Shown in pieces: positions 7,110-13,470 of a DNA stretch of 13,470 bases. The stretch spans positions 1 to 13,470 of the forward strand of contig DAHXOV010000279.1 of assembly GCA_027364695.1 (NCBI GenBank). The letters run 5' to 3'. The notes below the pieces were generated by a model. That model did no database searches and was not told the DNA's origin. It saw only the letters and a list, made by a program, of their open reading frames with translations. Origin of the DNA: a bacterium. GTDB lineage: Bacteria; Bacteroidota; Bacteroidia; B-17B0; Aurantibacillaceae. A program made the position numbers and the translations under genes. The stretch's first letter is position 1. Each line of letters begins with the position of its first letter.

Positions 7110-8087
7110 TTGTCAGAGATAATACAACATATTAGAAACCCCGTTGAGCCGTATTTAAATGAATTTGAGAGAAAATTTGAACAAGCGGTATATAGTGAAG
7201 TTTATTTGCTCAATAAAATTACAAAGTATGTCATCAAAAGAAAAGGCAAGCAAATCCGTCCTTTATTAGTGTTCCTCTCTGCCAATATGTTTGGGAATGT
7301 AACGGATGCTACACATTATGCTGCCGCATTGATAGAATTATTGCATACTGCTACTTTGCTGCACGACGATGTAGTAGATAATAGTAATGAAAGAAGAGGA
7401 TTTTTTAGTGTGTATGCTCTTTGGAAAAGTAAAGCCACTGTTTTGGTGGGAGATTTTTTACTTGCTAAAGGATTGCTGCTAGCGGTACAAAATAAGACAT
7501 ATCATATATTAGAAATTGTTTCTAATGCAGTAAAAGAAATGAGCGAAGGAGAACTTTTGCAATTGGATAAATCAAGAAAATTAGATATTACAGAAGATGT
7601 GTATGATGATATTATAACTAAAAAAACAGCTTCTCTCATAGCTGCGTGCTGTGCAGCTGGAGCAGCATCTGTAAATGAAAATAAAACAATCATTGAACAA
7701 GTGAAACAGCTTGGATATCTTATTGGTATTGCATTTCAAATAAAAGATGATCTGTTAGATTATACGCCATCTATTATTACAGGCAAACCAACAGGAATAG
7801 ACATCCAGGAACAGAAAATAACATTGCCCGTTATTTATGCATTACAAAAAGTAAGTCATTCTGATAAAAAGAAAATGATAGGTGTATTCAAAAATCATAA
7901 TGAAGATGCAGACAAAATAAAATGGATGGTAAGCAAAGTAACAGAAACAGGTGGAATTGAATATGCTGAAAAAAAAATGAAAGAGTATCACGATAAGTCC
8001 ATTGAGTTGTTACAAACATTTCCATCATCAAAAGCCCGAGAAAGTATGCAATTGCTCATCAATTATACTATTAACAGAATCCAGTGA
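7110..8087 (+). CDS. Long-chain trans-polyprenyl diphosphate synthase
   Basis: This enzyme adds isopentenyl diphosphate units to an allylic primer in trans to make a long polyprenyl chain, most likely the menaquinone side chain. The 325-residue product shows the complete family signature: GKQIR (46-50), which binds diphosphate; the first Asp-rich motif DDVVD (86-90) followed by RRG; the KKTASL substrate motif (171-176); and the second Asp-rich motif DDLLD (213-217), followed by GKPTGIDIQEQKITLP. The residues just before the first Asp motif are small or aliphatic (TATLLH) with no bulky aromatic stop, which favours a long product; the exact chain length cannot be read off. The start is TTG, supported by the family N-terminus and the promoter 7 bp upstream. 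The stop overlaps the next start as GTGA, suggesting translational coupling to the DUF3109 gene. Confidence 0.94.
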   Translation: MSEIIQHIRNPVEPYLNEFERKFEQAVYSEVYLLNKITKYVIKRKGKQIRPLLVFLSANMFGNVTDATHYAAALIELLHTATLLHDDVVDNSNERRGFFSVYALWKSKATVLVGDFLLAKGLLLAVQNKTYHILEIVSNAVKEMSEGELLQLDKSRKLDITEDVYDDIITKKTASLIAACCAAGAASVNENKTIIEQVKQLGYLIGIAFQIKDDLLDYTPSIITGKPTGIDIQEQKITLPVIYALQKVSHSDKKKMIGVFKNHNEDADKIKWMVSKVTETGGIEYAEKKMKEYHDKSIELLQTFPSSKARESMQLLINYTINRIQ

Positions 8088-8644
8088 TTCTAATTGGAAA
8101 TATATATGTAGAAGAGTGTATCTTTACTACTTCTTTTTGTTGTCATTTGGAGAAATGTTTAGGAGCATGTTGTGTAGAAGGCGAAAGTGGAGCGCCACTG
8201 GAAGAGGCTGAGACAGAAAGATTAGAAAAGTTTTATCCAAAAATTCAACATTATTTGCCCACAAAAAATCAGAAAATTCTGGAACAGAAAGGATTATATG
8301 TAAAAGACGAAGATGGAGACTGGACGACCACACTGATGAATAAAAAAGGACCTTGTGCATACGCAGTATTTGAAAATAATATTGCTTTTTGTGCAATAGA
8401 GAAAGCATTTAGAGATAAAAAAATAAACTGGCAAAAACCAATATCATGCCATTTGTACCCTATCAGAGTAGAATATAAAAATAGTTTTGTATATTTGAAA
8501 TATCACGAATGGAATATTTGTAAAGCGGCATTAAAAAACAATAAAATACCAATATTCCGTTTCTTAAAAGAACCCTTAATGAAGGCATTTGGAGAAAAAT
8601 TTTATAGTGAATTAGAAGAAATATATAGAGTCAGATTCAACTAA
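8084..8644 (+). CDS. DUF3109 cysteine-rich protein (YkgJ-like putative metal-binding)
   Basis: The 186-residue product matches the DUF3109 family as I remember it (conserved, widespread in Bacteroidota, biochemically uncharacterised and related to YkgJ-type zinc- or iron-chelating domains). Ten cysteines occur at 12, 19, 20, 25, 29, 30, 91, 103, 122 and 146. The core motif is CCHLEKCLGACCVEGESGAP (19-38). Further conserved pieces are KDEDGDW (74-80), GPCAYAVF, FCAIEKAF and SCHLYPIRV (121-129). The clustered Cys suggest a metal or Fe-S site; this is inference. No signal peptide or membrane segment is visible. The GTG start overlaps the stop of the prenyl synthase by 4 bp, and the resulting N-terminus MILIGNIYVEE fits the family. 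The 3' end overlaps the convergent membrane-protein gene by 4 bp. Confidence 0.88.
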   Translation: MILIGNIYVEECIFTTSFCCHLEKCLGACCVEGESGAPLEEAETERLEKFYPKIQHYLPTKNQKILEQKGLYVKDEDGDWTTTLMNKKGPCAYAVFENNIAFCAIEKAFRDKKINWQKPISCHLYPIRVEYKNSFVYLKYHEWNICKAALKNNKIPIFRFLKEPLMKAFGEKFYSELEEIYRVRFN

Positions 8645-9384
8645 TTTTTCCATTTTATTCCAATGTTAGCACCTATAAAATAATTGCCAAAGTAGAGTGA
8701 ATTGGCAGAATAATTGGTTTGAATTAAAAAAGGTGAAAAACCGTATCTAATGTATATTTCAAAATACATTTTCATTTTTCCTGCGGGATTATTTTTTTGA
8801 TAACCAATACTCCAATGAGCATAGGAATTAGCATATTTGCTTAATACAGGAACTTTGAATGTAGGGCGAATGGTAATGTTTTCCTGCTTTATTCCTTTGT
8901 ATCTTACAAAAACAGAAGCTGGCAACATCACTCTATATACATAACCTACTGATAATATAATCCCACTCATATCATTATTTTCCCTTGAGAAATTATGTTT
9001 ATATAATAATGGAAAACCTGTTTCATTCATCCTAACAAGATAATTGTAATCCATTTTTCCATTGTATAATTGAACACTATCATTTTTGAAATAATACGAG
9101 TCAAAACTAAATGAGTGATAAAGGTATTCAATGCCTATGCTGAAGAAATTTTTCTGTCTTGATTTATCTAGTGTAAATTCCTGATGATAAGCCAACAAAT
9201 AAGAAATGCCTGAATTAATATTTCTTGAATGAAATGCATTGAAAGAATATTTTTGCAATAAAATGGCGACATTAAATTTTGAAAAACGAATGGGATTTTT
9301 ATCAGGTGGATATGAGTACAGCGCTTCCGTTTTATTAAAAAAGAAAAATGTAAGCAGAACGGATATATGAGTAATAATTTTCAA
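8641..9384 (-). CDS. Exported protein, probable outer-membrane beta-barrel, family not recognised
   Basis: The 247-residue product begins with a hydrophobic leader (ISVLLTFFFF) and a plausible signal peptidase I site after TEA, near residue 21. There is no lipobox Cys. The mature part is rich in Tyr, Phe, Asn and Ser and shows alternating hydrophobic/polar stretches (for example GISYLLAYHQEF, FFSIGIEYLYHSF, IILSVGYVYRVML, MKMYFEIYIRYGF, YFIGANIGIKW), the look of a small outer-membrane beta-barrel. It ends with a last strand holding aromatic residues near the C-terminus. No family can be named. The start is TTG with a promoter 16 bp upstream, and no in-frame ATG lies nearby. The gene overlaps the convergent DUF3109 gene by 4 bp and is divergent from the transketolase subunit. 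Confidence 0.78.
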   Translation of the reverse strand: MKIITHISVLLTFFFFNKTEALYSYPPDKNPIRFSKFNVAILLQKYSFNAFHSRNINSGISYLLAYHQEFTLDKSRQKNFFSIGIEYLYHSFSFDSYYFKNDSVQLYNGKMDYNYLVRMNETGFPLLYKHNFSRENNDMSGIILSVGYVYRVMLPASVFVRYKGIKQENITIRPTFKVPVLSKYANSYAHWSIGYQKNNPAGKMKMYFEIYIRYGFSPFLIQTNYSANSLYFGNYFIGANIGIKWKN

Positions 9385-9400
9385 TCTATGGAAACTGGTT

Positions 9401-9408
9401 CAAAAATA
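9401..9408 (-). promoter_or_regulatory. -7 box for the minus-strand membrane-protein gene
   Basis: On the minus strand this reads TATTTTTG, a perfect TAnnTTTG, ending 16 bp before the TTG start at 9384. This gives a short leader and supports the non-ATG start. No clear -33 TTTG is seen. Confidence 0.55.
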
Positions 9409-9457
9409 CACTATTTTTTGTGCATAATATTTCTTTGATGTGGGGTAAAAACAATAT

Positions 9458-9485
9458 TTTGCTCATAAAATTAAACTTACTTTTG
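9458..9485 (+). promoter_or_regulatory. Promoter for the transketolase subunit gene
   Basis: TTTG at 9458-9461 and TACTTTTG at 9478-9485 are separated by 16 bp, close to the Bacteroidota -33/-7 arrangement, with a perfect -7 box ending 16 bp before the ATG at 9502. The 3' part of the box forms the left arm of a perfect inverted repeat, TTTTGTG-G-CACAAAA (9481-9495). The ettA promoter carries a shorter version of the same arrangement. Confidence 0.65.
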
Positions 9486-9501
9486 TGGCACAAAAATAAA
9501 T

Positions 9502-10458
9502 ATGTCTTGGAATTTTTCTGAAAGAAAAGAAACGAGAGCCGGATTTGGAGAGGGATTATTAGAAACAGGAAGAGAAAATGAGGATGTGGTAGCACTGTGT
9601 GCAGATCTTACAGAATCACTGAAAATGGATGCTTTTGCCAAAGCATTTCCTCACAGGTTCATTCAAGTGGGTATTGCAGAAGCTAACATGATGGGCATTG
9701 CGGCAGGATTAACCATCGGTGAAAAAATTCCATTTACAGGTACTTTTGCAAATTTTAGTACAGGTAGAGTATATGATCAAATTCGCCAGTCCATTGTCTA
9801 TTCTAATAAAAATGTGAAAATATGTGCTTCTCATGCAGGGCTCACACTTGGAGAAGATGGTGCCACACATCAGATATTAGAAGATATAGGACTGATGAAA
9901 ATGCTACCAGGAATGACCGTTGTTAATACTTGCGACTTTAATCAAACAAAAAATGCAGTACACGCAATAGTCAAGTACAAGGGACCAGTATATTTAAGAT
10001 TTGGACGACCTGCTGTTCCTAATTTTACGAATCCAAATGAATCGTTTATTATTGGAAAAGCAAAGATACTCACAGAAGGTAATGATGTGTCTATCTTCGC
10101 AACAGGTCATTTAGTGTATAAATCACTACAAGCATGTGAAATACTGAAAAATGAAGGGATCACAGCAGAAGTGATAAACATACATACCATCAAACCATTG
10201 GACAAAGAAGCGATATTAAAATCTGTCATGAAAACTAAATGTATAGTGAGTGCAGAGGAACACAATAAGTTGGGTGGAATGGGTGAAAGCATCGCAGGGT
10301 TCTTATCTACTATCTATCCTGTACCACAGGGGTTTGTGGCTGTTAATGATAGTTTTGGTGAAAGTGGCAAGCCCGACGAACTAATGAAAAAATATCATTT
10401 GGAGGTAACAGATATTGTAGAATCTGCAAAAAAAGTAATCACAAGGAAAAAAAATTGA
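9502..10458 (+). CDS. Transketolase, C-terminal subunit of the split enzyme
   Basis: The 318-residue product corresponds to the pyrimidine-binding and C-terminal domains of transketolase, a form encoded as two separate genes in many bacteria. The full enzyme moves two-carbon units between sugar phosphates in the pentose phosphate pathway using thiamine diphosphate. QVGIAEANMMGIAAGL (55-70) contains the invariant Glu60 that activates the cofactor. TGTFANF (79-85), SHAGLTLGEDGATHQ (110-124) and YLRFGRPAVP (164-173) are substrate- and cofactor-proximal motifs. The last third (about 190-310) is the transketolase C-terminal domain, with ATGHLVYKSLQA and NIHTIKPLD. The diphosphate-binding half (the GDG-type motif) is absent, so a partner subunit is required, yet no such gene lies on either side. 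The ATG is preceded by a strong promoter match. A 1-deoxyxylulose-5-phosphate synthase is less likely because the length fits a single split subunit. Confidence 0.92.
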   Translation: MSWNFSERKETRAGFGEGLLETGRENEDVVALCADLTESLKMDAFAKAFPHRFIQVGIAEANMMGIAAGLTIGEKIPFTGTFANFSTGRVYDQIRQSIVYSNKNVKICASHAGLTLGEDGATHQILEDIGLMKMLPGMTVVNTCDFNQTKNAVHAIVKYKGPVYLRFGRPAVPNFTNPNESFIIGKAKILTEGNDVSIFATGHLVYKSLQACEILKNEGITAEVINIHTIKPLDKEAILKSVMKTKCIVSAEEHNKLGGMGESIAGFLSTIYPVPQGFVAVNDSFGESGKPDELMKKYHLEVTDIVESAKKVITRKKN

Positions 10459-10515
10459 TGTGAAGATAACTTTTTATTTAATGAATCGTAAAGCAACAAA
10501 AATAAGGCTATGAAA

Positions 10516-10529
10516 ATCATTGTTATGAT
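10516..10529 (-). terminator. Weak hairpin between convergent genes
   Basis: ATCAT-(4-base loop)-ATGAT forms a five-pair, AT-only stem. On the minus strand it is followed by TTTTC. It sits in the 93 bp convergent gap between the transketolase subunit and the helicase-nuclease gene, where termination is expected, but the stem is too weak to be sure. No other terminator-like structure is visible in this gap. Confidence 0.2.
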
Positions 10530-10551
10530 AGGTAAAAAGAAATAAAATTAC

Positions 10552-12774
10552 TTATTGAATAGATTGTACTGCTAATGCATCTTGTTTTAAATATATCAAA
10601 AAGCCTTTTACACTTTTTTTAGGATAAATTTCTCGGATAATTTGTAAGTAGTGCTTTATTTGTCTTTGATATCTTTCTAATTCTTTGCCTGTTTTAAATT
10701 CTAATACAATCACCTGATTGTTTTTTGTGTGAATGATTTTATCGGGGCGATATGTTTTATCCTCTACGAAGATATCTGATTCATTTAGAATATCTTTGAT
10801 ATTATTTAAATTAAAATATTCTTTTAGTTCGTGATGTTCTACAAGCGGTTGAATGGTTTGAATAAACCGTTCTTTTTCCTCTTCACTGATAATTCCTTTT
10901 GCTAATGCTTTTTGAACAGCTGATTCTATGTTGTTACTGTTGAGATGTTCTAGTATTCTATGTATTTTAATACCCAAGTCTATATTTTCATCAGAATAAG
11001 GATTGGCATTGTTGGCTAAAAAAAGATGATGGTTATATTTTAATTTTTCGTTGCTTATATCAATGTTTTTTGCCTCTTCATTTTTTTTACTTTCGCTGTA
11101 TTTTATTTTTTTATTTCCCATTGAACAGATAGTTGTTTGAGCTGTTTCATTCTCATTTTTATCTTCTGCTTTTAATTTTGGACGAAGGATTTTATCATAA
11201 TACTTACTTGCATCTCTTGAGTTGTTATGATCAGCAAACACATACATTCTATTCATAGCACGTGTCAATGCTACATAAATCAAGTTAATATTTTCAAGAT
11301 GTTCCAGTTCCAATAAGGATAGCGCTTTTTCAGGACTTGTTTTGCCAATTTCTTCCGTATTCAAATACAAATAGAAATTTTGAAAATCCTTAATTATATC
11401 TGATGTATCAGAAGCTATATCGCATGGTGGAATTTTTATTTCAAAGTTATCATGTATAAAATGCCAATAACTATCACCTCTATTATAAAAATTAAGATAG
11501 GTCATCACTACGGGAAATTCTAAGCCTTTGCTTTTGTGAATGGTCATGATTTTGGTGGCATTGATATCTTTATTCAGTGTGAGTGTGAAACTATTTTTGT
11601 TTTTTTTCCAAAACTGCAGAAAATTTTCTATGGTATTTCCTCTCATTGCGTATTGATGAGTAAATTTATTAACGATGTCTATGAACTTTTGTACATATGC
11701 ATTCATTTCAATATTAAAGTAATGAATAGCAAGCAGGCAAATTTGGCAAAGATCATATTTTACCAAGTTGTTTACGGAAAAGAGTGATTTAAAATCTTCT
11801 TTTTGAATATATTCTGCATAGAAATTTTTAGTTTCTTTGTAGTTAGTTTTACTTATATGATTCCAACATACGGCTGAAGCAATGCTGTTTTTATTATCAA
11901 CTAACAATTCCATAAAAGACACTAAAAAAGACAGCTCTTCTGATTGATAAATACTAATACTTTCGGGGGATATAAAATTGAGTACCTCACCATTGTTTAA
12001 TTTTCTATGCCCTGCTGATTGAATAATTTTTTGAATGTCATTGTTCTTACGTAATAGAACGCAAATATCTTTTTGTTGAAAACCATTTTCTATACATTCA
12101 TTTATCTTTTCTATTAAATCATCAGCGAATTGTTTTAATCTTTTTTCAGAGTTATTGAATAAACTATTACCACAATTATATTCAACGACTTCAACATAAG
12201 CAGAGTTTTTTAATTGCACTGTTTGCTCAGCATTTTTATATACTTTTTCAATCAATGGATAAGAATATTTTTCATCTGAATATTTCAGATCTTTAAATAT
12301 CCTATTATTAAACTCTACAATTTCTTTACCGCTCCGATAGTTAGAGGAAAGTGAAATATTTGAAATTAATGGTTTGAATTTTTCCCAGTCTTGTTTCAGT
12401 TTATCTAATGAGATATTCTTGTTTGTAAAGAGTTCAATAAATTGATTTACGTCAGCGTTTCGCCATCTATAAACAGATTGCTTTGGGTCGCCTACTATAA
12501 AGTTGGCATTATTTTCTGCCATTGCGTTGTGTATGAGCGGGAGCAAATTGTGAAACTGTAGTTTAGATGTATCTTGAAATTCATCAATTAAAAAGTTTCT
12601 ATATCTTGTACCAATTTTTTCAAAAATAAAATCTACATTATCTTCATTGAGTATAACTCTATTTATTTCTCTTGTAAAATCAGAAAAAAACACTATATTG
12701 TCTTCTTTTTTTAAAGGGTCCAGTATTTCAAATAATTTCAAAGCAATTTTAGTAATAGTGATTTTATCTTTCAT
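10552..12774 (-). CDS. AddA/RecB-like helicase-nuclease, C-terminal portion downstream of an in-frame amber codon
   Basis: This is most of an SF1A (UvrD/Rep type) helicase fused to a RecB-family nuclease, as in AddA-type double-strand-break end-processing enzymes that prepare ends for RecA. Counting from the ATG at 12774 (740 codons): FLIDEFQDTS (61-70, Walker B), GDPKQSVYRWRNAD (95-108, motif III), SSNYRSG (143-149, motif IV), IMTIHKSKGLEFPVV (409-423, motif V) and LIYVALTRA (498-506, motif VI). The C-terminal PD-(D/E)xK nuclease shows GIKIHRILEHL (601-611), RPDK (Asp678), VLEFKTG (Glu692, Lys694) and YQRQIKHYL (Gln705, Tyr709), so its catalytic residues look intact. Walker A is not in this piece. 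The frame is open for a further 68 codons upstream to the TAG at 12979-12981, so this ATG is an arbitrary internal start, not the gene's true one. I see no promoter before it. Confidence 0.85.
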   Translation of the reverse strand: MKDKITITKIALKLFEILDPLKKEDNIVFFSDFTREINRVILNEDNVDFIFEKIGTRYRNFLIDEFQDTSKLQFHNLLPLIHNAMAENNANFIVGDPKQSVYRWRNADVNQFIELFTNKNISLDKLKQDWEKFKPLISNISLSSNYRSGKEIVEFNNRIFKDLKYSDEKYSYPLIEKVYKNAEQTVQLKNSAYVEVVEYNCGNSLFNNSEKRLKQFADDLIEKINECIENGFQQKDICVLLRKNNDIQKIIQSAGHRKLNNGEVLNFISPESISIYQSEELSFLVSFMELLVDNKNSIASAVCWNHISKTNYKETKNFYAEYIQKEDFKSLFSVNNLVKYDLCQICLLAIHYFNIEMNAYVQKFIDIVNKFTHQYAMRGNTIENFLQFWKKNKNSFTLTLNKDINATKIMTIHKSKGLEFPVVMTYLNFYNRGDSYWHFIHDNFEIKIPPCDIASDTSDIIKDFQNFYLYLNTEEIGKTSPEKALSLLELEHLENINLIYVALTRAMNRMYVFADHNNSRDASKYYDKILRPKLKAEDKNENETAQTTICSMGNKKIKYSESKKNEEAKNIDISNEKLKYNHHLFLANNANPYSDENIDLGIKIHRILEHLNSNNIESAVQKALAKGIISEEEKERFIQTIQPLVEHHELKEYFNLNNIKDILNESDIFVEDKTYRPDKIIHTKNNQVIVLEFKTGKELERYQRQIKHYLQIIREIYPKKSVKGFLIYLKQDALAVQSIQ

Positions 12775-12978
12775 GACTTTGAGTGTGTTCAGCTCATCTT
12801 CATATTTTTCAAGTTTTATTGCTTCTTCTTTATTATTTTCATATATACTTTTAATTGCCTGTTCATCTGATTTCTTATCTGTCTCTGTATATGAATTATT
12901 AGCTTCAATAAAAAAATTTATCTCCCATTTATTTTCTTTAATAGTTTTTAAAAATTGTCTGTAAGGCGAACTTGTGTG

Positions 12979-12981
12979 CTA
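12979..12981 (-). other. In-frame amber codon splitting the helicase-nuclease gene
   Basis: On the minus strand this is TAG, in the same frame as both flanking pieces. The 68 codons after it (12978-12775) are open and lysine/glutamate-rich, like the sequence on both sides, and lead straight into the piece that carries helicase motif II. No frameshift is needed to rejoin the halves. TAG serves as an ordinary terminator for two other genes in this window (stops at 4255-4257 and 8643-8641), which argues against reassignment of the codon. It therefore marks a recent nonsense mutation, a base-call error or a programmed readthrough site. Confidence 0.85.
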
Positions 12982-13470
12982 AATACTACTGATAGTTTTC
13001 AATCTGTTGCCATTTATTCTTGAGTCTTTTTCCTTTACAAGTTGCTTTTCCACCTTATCAACGAAATAATACTTTTGTCCCAACTTGACAATGTCATTTC
13101 TAATTTTTTCGTCGAATGCTTGAATTTTTATTTTTATATTTTCATGATGTTTTTTGTATATTCTATCTAATTTATTTTCATCTAATGAATTTATTTTTTC
13201 CTTTAATTTTTCTATGACTTCATTGCTTGACTCTTTTTCCACAAAATTTTTGAGTATTTTCTGAATCTGATGAATAAGTTCCGTTATCTTATAGGTCTCC
13301 TTATAGTTCTTTTGTTCTTTAATATAATTAAATATCCATTGAAAACTTTCGCTACTTTTTGATTGAATTTCATCAAGAAAAATATCCATTGCTTTATCGT
13401 AGTATTCATTGGTTTCCAAAGATATATTGTAAGCAACAGGGTAATTGAGTTCGTATGCAAAATTTTTAAG
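12979..13470 (-). CDS. AddA/RecB-like helicase-nuclease, upstream portion before the amber codon (runs off right edge)
   Basis: The frame is open from the window's right edge to the TAG at 12979-12981 (163 codons plus stop). It opens with LKNFAYELNYPVAYNISLET, which resembles the stretch that follows helicase motif Ia in AddA/UvrD-like proteins of Bacteroidota (an 'RxFAxELG' type segment). After this comes a long, charged, largely helical region rich in K, E and I (about residues 40-163), matching the variable 1B insertion. The Walker A and Ia motifs should lie in the next few hundred bases outside the window. A TTG at 13419 could be proposed as a start, but the conserved upstream reading makes that unlikely. 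The piece belongs to the same gene as the 10552-12774 segment, and on its own would give a helicase lacking motifs II-VI, hence inactive. Confidence 0.75.
   Translation of the reverse strand, partial: LKNFAYELNYPVAYNISLETNEYYDKAMDIFLDEIQSKSSESFQWIFNYIKEQKNYKETYKITELIHQIQKILKNFVEKESSNEVIEKLKEKINSLDENKLDRIYKKHHENIKIKIQAFDEKIRNDIVKLGQKYYFVDKVEKQLVKEKDSRINGNRLKTISSI

Noticed and set aside
7039..8673. 12-base repeat AATGTTAGCACC at 7039-7050 and 8662-8673
   Set aside because: The second copy lies inside the membrane-protein gene (encoding GANI on the minus strand), and there is no flanking similarity; it is best explained by chance.
9409..9477. Small RNA or riboswitch in the divergent gap before the transketolase gene
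   Set aside because: The gap is fully accounted for by two promoters, and no extended stem or T tract is visible.
12979..12981. Reassigned amber codon (alternative genetic code)
   Set aside because: TAG ends at least two other genes here at sensible positions (4255-4257 and 8643-8641), so it works as a stop in this genome.
1..13470. CRISPR array, IS element, tRNA or phage attachment site
   Set aside because: No direct-repeat array, terminal inverted repeats with a transposase, or tRNA-like cloverleaf was seen on either strand.

Overview
The window looks like chromosomal housekeeping DNA from a member of the Bacteroidota, probably close to the Chitinophagales or Sphingobacteriales. The signs are low GC by eye (about one third), proteins that resemble Bacteroidota versions of EttA, RecG, YbeY, RlmN and a split transketolase, and promoters of the Bacteroidota type (TAnnTTTG at about -7). 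Those promoters sit only a few bases before the start codons, and clear Shine-Dalgarno sequences are absent. I see no rRNA, tRNA, CRISPR array, IS element or prophage.

Layout: the left edge holds most of ettA (minus strand; its last codons lie outside). A divergent promoter region of about 100 bp separates it from recG. recG is followed by a small lipoprotein gene, then a single long ORF joining a complete YbeY-type rRNA endonuclease to a complete Cys/Met-metabolism PLP enzyme, then rlmN. The last three are 7-10 bp apart and look like one operon, possibly ended by a hairpin overlapping the rlmN stop. A new promoter then starts a two-gene unit: a long-chain polyprenyl diphosphate synthase and a DUF3109 cysteine-rich protein, overlapping by 4 bp. 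This unit converges on, and overlaps by 4 bp, a minus-strand gene for an exported probable beta-barrel protein. A divergent promoter pair separates that gene from the C-terminal subunit of a split transketolase, which has no N-terminal subunit gene beside it. The right 2.9 kb is a minus-strand AddA/RecB-like helicase-nuclease gene running off the right edge and interrupted by one in-frame amber codon.

Functionally the window combines translation and ribosome maintenance (EttA, YbeY, RlmN), recombination and repair (RecG, AddA-like), isoprenoid/quinone side-chain synthesis, pentose-phosphate carbon flow and envelope proteins. The points most worth a second look are the YbeY-PLP enzyme fusion and the single amber stop in the otherwise intact helicase-nuclease. 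I did not find a clear new defence or mobile system.
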